Source of the DNA: Bacteroidota bacterium
GTDB taxonomy: Bacteria; Bacteroidota; Bacteroidia; Chitinophagales; Chitinophagaceae
DNA length: 43,353 bases
Assembly: GCA_018267625.1 (NCBI GenBank)
Contig: JAFDYC010000054.1
Coordinates: 1 to 43,353 of the forward strand
Direction of reading: 5' to 3'
The notes under the pieces are model-generated. The model worked only from the letters and a program-made list of their open reading frames with translations, was not told where the DNA came from and did not search any database. The position numbers and the translations under genes were made by a program. Shown here piece by piece: positions 15,677 to 23,157 of this stretch. The stretch's first letter is position 1; each line of letters opens with the position of its first letter.

Positions 15677-16144
15677 CTAACCTGCTTCACATTTTTCGCA
15701 AAACGGTGTTCCCTCGTGTGCAGCTTGCTGCAAGGTATTCATCTGGGCAGCCGTCTGTTGTGCCACTGCTGGGGCATTTTGCATGGCTTGCAACACCACG
15801 TTTGCGGGCGTTACAGAACCACCACCAGCACCGCCACCGCCGATTTCTCCTATCAACACCGTGGGCATTCCAAGGATGATGGTGCCGCCATGAGCACATT
15901 GATCGCCCATGCGGGCCGCTGGCTTCCCACCAATGAATACACCAGTTGACCCAAGCACAATAGTGTCGGGTGGGCCAACACAAGTACACATATCACCCAT
16001 GGTTGCGGCAGGCATTCCTCCAATCAAAACCGTAGGAACTCCCGGGCCGGTGATTGGGCCTCCCACATGTGGAATGGGGGGCACTCCGGGAGTCACCATG
16101 GGACAGACATGCATGTCACCGATTCTTGCTGCTGGCTTTCCCAT
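15677..16144 (-). CDS. PAAR-domain spike-tip protein
   Basis: A 155-residue protein whose first about 100 residues form a PAAR domain: MGKPAARIGDMHVCP, the VLIGGMPAATMGDMCTC repeat, and GKPAARMGDQCAHGG, giving the His/Cys ligands (around positions 12-14, 52-54 and 83-85) that bind the tip zinc. It caps the VgrG trimer and links effectors to the spike (family knowledge). The remaining 45 residues are a Gly-rich linker and an Ala/Gln helix ending in a CxxC at the very C-terminus (FCEKCEAG), too short to be a toxin and perhaps a docking tail. It follows tssF after 133 bp and precedes the accessory and effector genes, so it probably belongs to the effector module. Confidence 0.92.
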   Translation of the reverse strand: MGKPAARIGDMHVCPMVTPGVPPIPHVGGPITGPGVPTVLIGGMPAATMGDMCTCVGPPDTIVLGSTGVFIGGKPAARMGDQCAHGGTIILGMPTVLIGEIGGGGAGGGSVTPANVVLQAMQNAPAVAQQTAAQMNTLQQAAHEGTPFCEKCEAG

Positions 16145-16185
16145 ATGAATGCTTTTTAAAGAAAATTGAAGAATTTATTTTTTAA

Positions 16186-16214
16186 CAGACTTGCTTGTTT
16201 AATAGCAAGGTCTG
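16186..16214. other. Hairpin between tssF and PAAR genes
   Basis: CAGACTTGCT (16186-16195) pairs with AGCAAGGTCTG (16204-16214) across an 8-nt loop with one bulged base. On the transcribed minus strand the tail is A-rich, not U-rich, so it looks more like a stabilising or attenuating hairpin than a full terminator. It separates the T6SS core genes from the PAAR/effector module. Confidence 0.4.
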
Positions 16215-16277
16215 CTTACTGTCTTTTTTAACTTATGTTCCATTACTCATGCCTGTTTTGTCTTGCCGTGGCTGTGT

Positions 16278-18164
16278 TTACTTCAATTCTACCAGGTAGT
16301 TGATGTCTGGTGCACTGGCGTGTTCCAGTTCGGCGGTAAGGTCCATTTTCAATCGTTCCCAATCGGTATCGCTGTTGCTGCCTTGTCCGGGTTTGATACG
16401 GACTCTTACTACGGGCATCAGCCCCTGATTGGGCATCGGACTGAGCCCTACACTCCGCTCCACTTGAATATCGGCTGCATGGGACTGAAGGAAGGAGGAA
16501 CAAAAATTTTTGATGTCGGCTGCTGTTACTATTCGCCCCCGCGATAGCAAAACAGACTTAAAAGCCTTTAGCGTTTCTGTGTTTTCCAGTTTATCCATGC
16601 CTCCACTGGTGTTGCTCATCAGGATGATGCTGTTCCGTTTGAAAGCGGAACCTTCATACAGCTCCAGGCTGGTATTGGCACGGATGGCATTTGCGGCAGC
16701 GCCGTTGCTGGTCCAGAATTTCACGAAGATGGTATCGCTCTCTTCCACCGGGTTGACTAATAGGTACGTAGGTGCGGTCTGGAGGAGGTGAAGGTTCTGG
16801 CGAATTTTCTGATCGATCAATCCAATATTCTGATTCAAGTCTTTGATGGCTGCGGCCATGAAGTCTTGTCCAAAGGCAGCGAAGGCACGGCTTTCATCGC
16901 GGAGCAACTCGACCAGATAGTTCAGATATTCGGCAGCATTGCGGGAATCAAAGCGTTCCAAATCACCATCGCGGACGGTAAAGATGCCTTTGTCTGCATC
17001 GTTATACTGGTCGAAGGGATAGAAGATATAATCGCTTCGTCCACCCGGTCCTACAACGGTTCCTTCAACTGATTTTACAGCCAGAAACTGCTCGGAAGTG
17101 AGCAGTGGAATAATGTTGAAATAAGCATTCAGACGATAGCTGAGTTCGTTTATGTGGCGGTTGACAACAGGAAAGCAATTGATACCGATTGTCAGGTTTT
17201 CGGTAAGCTCAGCCGTGAATTCAGGAGGGAATTTCAACTTGAACCAAATTAGGCTGTCTTCCATCTGTGCCAGGTCTGATGGCTGTAGGTGTTGATCAAA
17301 TTCTTGCGGGTACCGCATGAAAAGCGTAGCATCCGGGCTTTTTAGGAATATGTTCTCTTCATGGATAGTCAGAAATTGACTGCTGTATATCCTGTTTATC
17401 TGTTTTTCAAGCCTGCGATTTGGATAAAGCTCTTCCAATGAATCTTCAAACTTGAGCTGGTGGTCTTCAAATGATGTGTGTGACAACCCGCGGCTTAAGC
17501 GTACCGGCTGGCCATTGCATTCACATTCGACGTGTCGGAGCATCGAGAGATACCGGGCTCGGTTGGGTACGCCCGTAAGGTCAAAATAGAAGGAGATGTC
17601 GGTAAGGTTCACTCCTGGCTTGGTTTCTATGCCTACCCAAATTTCACCTTGCGGGAGGGGGCGGTTGGGCATACATCGCAGGAAGGTTTCCTTGGTTTGC
17701 AAGGCATCAATTCGGTAAATATTGCCACCTGCTGCCAGCACGCTAATATCCCCGTCAATTGCTTTGTATCGTCCGGCTGGCGAAAAGAAAACATCCATTG
17801 TGGTATCCAACGGGCCATTGGCTACAGAGGCAATCCGTTTCTGATGCTGAAACTGCGATTCGAGGGCGATGTATTGATACTCGTCGGTGGAGCGGGCATG
17901 GCAAATAGCATGTGCTGGCCTGGGTTGGGTATGCACTTCCGGAATGAGCAGGCCGGCCAGTCGTTCCGTCATTGCCCGTTGCAGGGAGGCTAATTCATTG
18001 TCAATTCGATAAATCTCAACGGCGCAAGCTTCTAAAAGCAGGCGCACTAAAGGGTCGAAGTTGTCAATGTTGGTGTCATTGAGTCCCCAAAAGCGGGCCG
18101 CATTGCGAAACATTCTGTTTGCAATAGCCTCTTTACTCAGTTTGGTATTCTCGGTGCTAAACAA
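16278..18164 (-). CDS. tssF: T6SS baseplate protein TssF
   Basis: A 628-residue baseplate subunit (VasA/DUF879 family), full length for the family. The N-terminus shows the family pattern FDPLVRLLLEACAVEIYRIDNELASL followed by MTERLAGLLIPE (first about 75 residues), then the long beta-rich middle and the C-terminal AADIKNFCSSFLQSHAADIQVE segment with VRVRIKPG near residue 590. TssF forms the wedge with TssG and TssE around the VgrG hub (family knowledge). It lies 115 bp after tssE on the same strand, while tssG is unusually far away near the other end of the locus. Confidence 0.92.
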   Translation of the reverse strand: MFSTENTKLSKEAIANRMFRNAARFWGLNDTNIDNFDPLVRLLLEACAVEIYRIDNELASLQRAMTERLAGLLIPEVHTQPRPAHAICHARSTDEYQYIALESQFQHQKRIASVANGPLDTTMDVFFSPAGRYKAIDGDISVLAAGGNIYRIDALQTKETFLRCMPNRPLPQGEIWVGIETKPGVNLTDISFYFDLTGVPNRARYLSMLRHVECECNGQPVRLSRGLSHTSFEDHQLKFEDSLEELYPNRRLEKQINRIYSSQFLTIHEENIFLKSPDATLFMRYPQEFDQHLQPSDLAQMEDSLIWFKLKFPPEFTAELTENLTIGINCFPVVNRHINELSYRLNAYFNIIPLLTSEQFLAVKSVEGTVVGPGGRSDYIFYPFDQYNDADKGIFTVRDGDLERFDSRNAAEYLNYLVELLRDESRAFAAFGQDFMAAAIKDLNQNIGLIDQKIRQNLHLLQTAPTYLLVNPVEESDTIFVKFWTSNGAAANAIRANTSLELYEGSAFKRNSIILMSNTSGGMDKLENTETLKAFKSVLLSRGRIVTAADIKNFCSSFLQSHAADIQVERSVGLSPMPNQGLMPVVRVRIKPGQGSNSDTDWERLKMDLTAELEHASAPDINYLVELK

Positions 18165-18279
18165 GGTGAATCTTTTTCCGGCTTTCTCAGCCTGGGCTTA
18201 GAATTGGTAATTATTAATCAGGCTCAAGGTTCATCACGGTTGAAAGTTTCTGAAAAGCAGGAGTAAAAAAGCGCTGCTG

Positions 18280-18720
18280 CTAATCCAGGGAGATGGGAGA
18301 AATGAACAACTTTGGTGCGCAGGTAAATTGTTCTCCGGTAGCCTTGATGGTGCCGCGTACATTGGCGGTTACCCGCTTTTTTATGCTTCGGACACCTGTG
18401 CTGGGGTGCCGGTATTCTTCTTCCTCTATTTCAGTATTTACGGTCACCCCTTCGAGCCGGGGCTCATACCGAGCCACACATTTCAAGATGGAGCGGTTAA
18501 TCTGATCTTTCCAGACCAGAGGGCTGACAATTGTTTCAAAATCCCGTTCCCAAATTTCACAGCCATATTCCGCATCAAAGCGGTGTTCATTGTATTTAGT
18601 AGAAACGATGAGAAATATGTTTTGGGCAATCGAAGTCCCCAAATTGACTGAGGGCAGTTCCTTTCCGCGTTGCATCAAGGCGCCGAAGGCCAGAGGGATT
18701 TGATAGAGTTTGGCTTCCAT
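18280..18720 (-). CDS. tssE: T6SS baseplate protein TssE (gp25-like)
   Basis: A 146-residue gp25-like wedge protein. Evidence is the sequence SIAQNIFLIVSTKYNEHRFDAEYGCEIWERDFE (about 29-62, read in pieces), containing the EHRFDAEYG stretch that corresponds to the gp25 core, followed by KDQINRSILKCVARYEPRL, where the Y-E-P-R-L motif is the family's conserved late helix-strand junction. It nucleates sheath assembly at the baseplate with TssF, TssG and TssK (family knowledge). Its start is 18 nt after the vgrG stop, consistent with one transcript. Confidence 0.9.
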   Translation of the reverse strand: MEAKLYQIPLAFGALMQRGKELPSVNLGTSIAQNIFLIVSTKYNEHRFDAEYGCEIWERDFETIVSPLVWKDQINRSILKCVARYEPRLEGVTVNTEIEEEEYRHPSTGVRSIKKRVTANVRGTIKATGEQFTCAPKLFISPISLD

Positions 18721-18738
18721 GTCCGGAATTTGACGGTC

Positions 18739-20619
18739 TTAGTTGATTTGTACAATTGCCCCTTTCAGGCTGGCCATTGCCCCGCCGGAAAGTTCGAGTT
18801 GGGCACCACCCTTCACCTTGGCACCAACAGAACCGGAAAGTTCTAATTGCAAAGCTTCCACTTTTGCGGAAGCATTGGCCTTAGCGTTCAAACCATTGCT
18901 TGCTTCGATGGCTACGTCTAATCCGTTAATTGAAATCTTCTGATTAGCTTTCAAACTGATGGAATTTTGTGCTTCCATCGCAATGTCTTGCGATTTTATG
19001 GTGACTTTCTTGTCGCCTTGCACTGTAATATTTTCTGCAGCCTGTACATCTATCGTCTTTCCTGATTTCACTACAATCGTTTCTTTGGAATTGACCTCAA
19101 TGGCTTTGGAGGAATAGACTTTAATGGTACCGTCACTGCCTTTCAGATTAATGCTGATATAGTTGGTATCATCGGTCTGAATCCGGATTTCATTTTCGCT
19201 GTCCTTGTCGAAAAAGGAGATGATATTTCCGCTGCGTGTGGAGATAGACTTTACCTGATTTTTATTCGTCGAAGCAGCCGAACTAATTGCCTTCCCTGTG
19301 GATAAAGCACCCATTACAAAAGGGCGGTCCGGATCATTTTGTGTAAAGCCTACGATCACATAATCCCCTACTTCCGGAGTGAAGAACACACCGCGTGTTT
19401 TTTTACCATCCCCATAAGTACCCCCATTGGGTGAGAGAACACGAATGAAGGGTGTAGTATCGGAATCCTTTTGCCACAGCATTTGCACCTTGACTTTACC
19501 GAGGTTGTCCGGGTCGGCCATGTTTTTTACAACAGCGATTTGAGGTTCGGCAATAGGCTTTTGGTTGTATGGGGAGGCAACCACAGCAACACTGCTGGGC
19601 ACACCTTCAAATTCGTTTGAATAGTTTCCAAAACCGTCTGAGCTATGACTGATAGCAGTAATGGTGAACTTGCCCAAATCGGTCTTATTGGCTTTAATCT
19701 GTACGCTGGTACCTAAACCGATGGAAGGGGAATCGCTGGTTGCTACAACAACGGTGAGCTCCGCTGCTCTATTGGACTTATTGATTTTCACGTCTTCATC
19801 CAGCTCGCTAGCCGTAAGAAACTTACGCGTAGAAAGAGCAGAAGGATTTTTGTCAAATACTTTGTCTGATTCTGACAAGGCAAATTTTCCGAGGTTATCA
19901 AGGCCGGCAACTTGTGCCGAAGAACTTTTAGATGTTGTTTTCTTGTCTTCTTTAGAAAGATAACCTACCCGCTCAAATCCCACCGGGGCCACTTTCACTT
20001 GCAAATCAAGTTTTGAGATTTCAAAAGGGTAGTTGAGGCTTACCTCGGGTACTTTGGAAGGTTTCCCAAAATTCAAGGCAGCACCATCGTAATAAAAGTA
20101 TTCTCCATACTCGGCTGCCAGCCTACGAATAAATTGGAAGTTACTCTCACGATATTGTGTGATGTATGGGATTGTAGATTTCTTTACCGGGTTTGCTTTT
20201 ACAGAAAGTGCGTTACCCGGCACATTTCCAGAAATTTCTTGCACAACCTGGTTCAGGCTGCGTTCTAAGTGGGAGCTGTTGCCCTCACCATTATCCAATA
20301 AGATGGTTGGGCTATAACCAGAGAACACAATATCACCAGCATTTTCAAGCGAGTTAGTAAAAAGGACATTGGTAACAATTCCTTTAAATGTTTGCTTGGT
20401 ACCGGCGCCGTTGAGTTCACCAAAAGTGATGTTGATGACTTTACCCAGAAAATTTTTTGACTTATCAATACTTAAGGCACCTTCCTCTTCAAGTACTTCA
20501 TGATTGAAGTGTAACTCAAAAGAATGGTGCTCATTAAACTGTTGCCGGAGCAATAGCTTATTGAACGGGGTAATCTTTTGGCCGTTCACAGTGATGTCAA
20601 TCTTTATCTGCTGTGGCAT
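18739..20619 (-). CDS. vgrG: T6SS spike protein VgrG (TssI)
   Basis: A 626-residue spike protein. An N-terminal gp27-like part (IDITVNGQKITPFNKLLL; Y-R-E-S-N-F-x-F-I-R-R-L-A-A-E-Y-G near residue 155) is followed by a gp5-like OB fold at about 360-440 (DPDNLGKVKVQMLW, TRGVFFTPEVGDYVIVGF, NDPDRPFVMGAL) and a repetitive C-terminal beta-helix (about 470-626) with alternating short strands that ends without an effector extension. Three copies form the puncturing needle that carries PAAR. The frame reaches 20745, but the ATG at 20619 fits the family start; it lies 26 nt after the T-run of the terminator behind hcp, so its transcription depends on read-through or on a promoter I could not find. Confidence 0.95.
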   Translation of the reverse strand: MPQQIKIDITVNGQKITPFNKLLLRQQFNEHHSFELHFNHEVLEEEGALSIDKSKNFLGKVINITFGELNGAGTKQTFKGIVTNVLFTNSLENAGDIVFSGYSPTILLDNGEGNSSHLERSLNQVVQEISGNVPGNALSVKANPVKKSTIPYITQYRESNFQFIRRLAAEYGEYFYYDGAALNFGKPSKVPEVSLNYPFEISKLDLQVKVAPVGFERVGYLSKEDKKTTSKSSSAQVAGLDNLGKFALSESDKVFDKNPSALSTRKFLTASELDEDVKINKSNRAAELTVVVATSDSPSIGLGTSVQIKANKTDLGKFTITAISHSSDGFGNYSNEFEGVPSSVAVVASPYNQKPIAEPQIAVVKNMADPDNLGKVKVQMLWQKDSDTTPFIRVLSPNGGTYGDGKKTRGVFFTPEVGDYVIVGFTQNDPDRPFVMGALSTGKAISSAASTNKNQVKSISTRSGNIISFFDKDSENEIRIQTDDTNYISINLKGSDGTIKVYSSKAIEVNSKETIVVKSGKTIDVQAAENITVQGDKKVTIKSQDIAMEAQNSISLKANQKISINGLDVAIEASNGLNAKANASAKVEALQLELSGSVGAKVKGGAQLELSGGAMASLKGAIVQIN

Positions 20620-20644
20620 GAGAAGAGAATTTAGGGAAAGGGTT

Positions 20645-20680
20645 AAAAAACAGCAAGGCGCAACATGCTGCGCCTTGCTG
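20645..20680 (-). terminator. Strong intrinsic terminator between hcp and vgrG
   Basis: CAGCAAGGCGCA and TGCGCCTTGCTG form a perfect 12-bp stem (20651-20662 with 20669-20680), loop 6 nt, followed on the minus strand by TTTTTT (20650-20645). It would separate abundant tssB-tssC-hcp transcript from low-level vgrG and downstream genes. Confidence 0.85.
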
Positions 20681-20717
20681 CGTGGTTGAAGCTCTTTATA
20701 GGAGCATCCTTGAGCAT

Positions 20718-21125
20718 CTATGAGCCAGCAGCGTGGCCAGGCCATTCGTTTTCATGAACGGCATTGCCCATCTGGAATTTACGGGCAGTGATCACAAAGC
20801 TTATAGTGCCTGAGTCTCCTCCGCCGGCCATGATGGATTCAGAATAAGATGTGATAAAGCCATCTTCAAATTCTAGTTTCTTGAGCTGACCGTCTGCAGT
20901 GCCTTTGTCAAAAGTGATGGTTCCTTTTTGAGCTTTTGTCTGCGAATTCAACATCGTTTCCATGATGGTCACATCATCAGAAGATTCAACTGACAAGTTG
21001 ATTTCTCCGCCATATACACCCGAGGCTGGTTTGCCTTTTTGGTCTACGGAGCGGTTGAAGGACCAGGAGGCGGCAAGTACATCGTACTTCTTACCGGCCA
21101 TTTCCAAGGTGGTTTTGTAAGCCAT
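20718..21125 (-). CDS. tssD: T6SS inner-tube protein Hcp (TssD), subtype iii
   Basis: A 135-residue tube protein of the Bacteroidota TssD type. It opens MAYKTTLEMAGKKYDVLAAS and continues SFNRSVDQKGKPASGVYGGEI, with a late FEDGFITSYSESI strand and a C-terminal FVITARKFQMGNA strand, all characteristic of this family. Hexamers stack to form the tube inside the TssBC sheath and may carry small effectors in the lumen. It lies 40 nt after tssC and is followed by a strong terminator, which fits its need for very high expression relative to vgrG and the baseplate genes. Confidence 0.95.
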   Translation of the reverse strand: MAYKTTLEMAGKKYDVLAASWSFNRSVDQKGKPASGVYGGEINLSVESSDDVTIMETMLNSQTKAQKGTITFDKGTADGQLKKLEFEDGFITSYSESIMAGGGDSGTISFVITARKFQMGNAVHENEWPGHAAGS

Positions 21126-21165
21126 AGCTTTTACTGGTTTGGTTGGGGGTTAAAAAATGAAGTGG

Positions 21166-22548
21166 TTATTGTTGTTCTGTAGCTGTGTTCCATTCGTTAC
21201 CATCATCACCCTTATGGCCGTCCAGCTTCAGCATAAAGCTCTTGGCAGGGAAATAAGGGGTCATGTTGATATCCAGGTGAATGCGGTCCTTCTGAATATC
21301 ATCGCGCTCAAAGCGGATGATGCGGAATTTCTCAATCAATTTATCAGGTCCGGTCACGCTATCCAGAAACTTCACAATCTGCTGACGCAGGTCACGTTCG
21401 GTGATAGAAGTCCAGTTTTCGAAGGCGCGGCGGTTCAGAAAATCAATCAACACTTTGTTGATGTAGTCAAATACACGCACTACAGAGTATGTCTGCAAGC
21501 CGATGTTGTCGCCATTAAACAGGGTCTTGGAAGAGAAGGCCATCACTTTGCCATATTCATTTACCATGGGAATGAGGCCGGCCTTATCCATTGCAGAGAT
21601 TTCAGATTTCTTGAGATCGAAGCGGACACCTTCCACTTCATTCATACCGCCGTGCTTTTTACCTGCGGTCACCTGACTCATCAGGGTATAATACAACTTA
21701 CCCGCCAGTGCAGAAGAAGGGGGAATCCGAACGTCTTCTTCTTCTTCAATTTCATCATTTTTTTGGCGGCCTACGATGTAATTGCAAGCCATCATCACAT
21801 TGGAACGATGAATTTCACCACCCGTCAGGTTGGCTTCATTGAACATGTCCAGCGTGTCATCCGGATTGTCAATATCCATGAAGTCGGTAACGAGCATGGT
21901 CTTAGTCTCATGCGCGATTTTGGCCCATTTTTCTATCACAGCATTAGAGCCCAGATAGCCAGGAACGCATAGGATAGAATAATTGTTTCGTAGGTCCAGA
22001 CGGTCGTAGTTCTGTTTCAGTTCACCGGAAACATATTCTATGAACTTAGGGTTATCCAAGTCCCGTAATTGGTCCTGAGAAGCATTAACAATGGTGATAT
22101 TCTTGAGCTTGTCCGATTCGGTGTTCTTGTAAAACAAGTTTAGAGAGCGGTAGGATACTTCGAGTTCCCGGCTGGCATCTGCTGCTTTTTTCAGGTTCTT
22201 TTTCAAGAGGGAGGCAGCTTCATCTGAACGTTGCTGGCAGGTGTCTGCCATAGCGGAGAGGTCAGAAGCATTTGAAATGAGGCCGAGCCACATTTCTAAT
22301 TTCTTCTTCAAATCGGCACGCTCTTGCTTTTTAGCAGCGTCTGTCAGAAAAATTTGCTTACGGGCTTTGCGTTCTGGATTCAAGCCCTGAACGCCATCTA
22401 TTGCTGATTCAAGGAAGTCGAAGGAGCCGAATTTGGCCAGTTTATTGAGGCTTTGCTCTAAGCTCTGCGCAGGAGCCGATGCGGCCTCTGGTGCTTTGTA
22501 CGCCTGTTCTTGCGACTCGTTTTGCTGTTGCATTTGTGGATCTGCCAT
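21166..22548 (-). CDS. tssC: T6SS sheath large subunit TssC
   Basis: A 460-residue large sheath subunit. Family features include NKLAKFGSFDFLESAI near the N-terminus, YSILCVPGYLGSN (about 194-206), the C-terminal RRAFENWTSITERDLRQQIV region and the late VTGPDKLIEKFRII strand. With TssB it forms the contractile sheath that drives the Hcp tube outward and is disassembled by ClpV (family knowledge). It follows tssB by 49 nt. The N-terminal 30 residues are Gln/Ala-rich and disordered. The domain order and Bacteroidota-type sequence agree with subtype iii. Confidence 0.95.
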   Translation of the reverse strand: MADPQMQQQNESQEQAYKAPEAASAPAQSLEQSLNKLAKFGSFDFLESAIDGVQGLNPERKARKQIFLTDAAKKQERADLKKKLEMWLGLISNASDLSAMADTCQQRSDEAASLLKKNLKKAADASRELEVSYRSLNLFYKNTESDKLKNITIVNASQDQLRDLDNPKFIEYVSGELKQNYDRLDLRNNYSILCVPGYLGSNAVIEKWAKIAHETKTMLVTDFMDIDNPDDTLDMFNEANLTGGEIHRSNVMMACNYIVGRQKNDEIEEEEDVRIPPSSALAGKLYYTLMSQVTAGKKHGGMNEVEGVRFDLKKSEISAMDKAGLIPMVNEYGKVMAFSSKTLFNGDNIGLQTYSVVRVFDYINKVLIDFLNRRAFENWTSITERDLRQQIVKFLDSVTGPDKLIEKFRIIRFERDDIQKDRIHLDINMTPYFPAKSFMLKLDGHKGDDGNEWNTATEQQ

Positions 22549-22597
22549 GTAGTATATTATTTCTAAGGTGTCAAGTGATGGAGGCTTTCAAAAACTG

Positions 22598-23044
22598 CTA
22601 TTTGTTTTTGTCCAACTCCTGAATGAGGTTCTGCAATGCAGCAATAAAGGCTTCTTTCGTTTCCGGGTTTTCGGTAACGTTTTTGACGAGTTTATTCGTC
22701 TTGAGTTGCTTCATGATTTTGGCATAACCTTCCTTTTCTGCATTTAAGCCTTGCAGGAACGTGCTTTGCTGCACAATGTTTGAAGACTTGAAGTCGGCAA
22801 CGGAATTGAAATTGATTTTCTCTTCTTTGCTGCTGCCATCCTGAGTTTCGAACTCAACGTCCACATTGGGTTTGAAGTGTTCAAACACTTCGTCTACCGT
22901 TTTCAGGTCATACACGGCTTCGGGGCGGATAGGTTCATCGGCAGATAGCTTTTGAACGAATAAGGAGCGGTTCATGGGTATGTCCGCCATTCCTTCCGAA
23001 GCATCAATCTTGACGGCATTACCGCCTACTTGATAGTCAAACAT
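22598..23044 (-). CDS. tssB: T6SS sheath small subunit TssB
   Basis: A 148-residue small sheath subunit. The N-terminal half carries a strand MNRSLFVQKLSAD and the segment VFEHFKPNVDVEFETQDGS that corresponds to the conserved phrase in TssB proteins; the C-terminal helix ends ALQNLIQELDKNK. It pairs with TssC in every sheath protomer. It is the first gene after a 113-bp gap downstream of clpV, where a candidate promoter (23124-23154) lies, so tssB-tssC-hcp may form a highly transcribed sub-operon. Confidence 0.92.
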   Translation of the reverse strand: MFDYQVGGNAVKIDASEGMADIPMNRSLFVQKLSADEPIRPEAVYDLKTVDEVFEHFKPNVDVEFETQDGSSKEEKINFNSVADFKSSNIVQQSTFLQGLNAEKEGYAKIMKQLKTNKLVKNVTENPETKEAFIAALQNLIQELDKNK

Positions 23045-23123
23045 GGATTTTGGTTTTAGTGGTTTTTAATATTTGGGTAAGCCGCTGAGGCTCATTATGT
23101 GCTCAAATCCTGAAAAGGGACAA

Positions 23124-23154
23124 CCAAGGTAGAACGGTTTCCATTTCCATCAAA
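23124..23154 (-). promoter_or_regulatory. Candidate promoter for tssB-tssC-hcp
   Basis: On the minus strand TTTG (23154-23151) is followed after 19 nt by TACCTTGG (23131-23124), one mismatch from TAnnTTTG; this is the Bacteroidota -33/-7 spacing. It starts just after the clpV stop and leaves a leader of roughly 70 nt before tssB. Confidence 0.45.
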
Positions 23155-23157
23155 ATA

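Noticed and set aside
15690..15690. GTG start for the T6SS-associated protein
   Set aside because: It would overlap PAAR and add 20 residues outside the conserved opening; the ATG at 15630 fits better.
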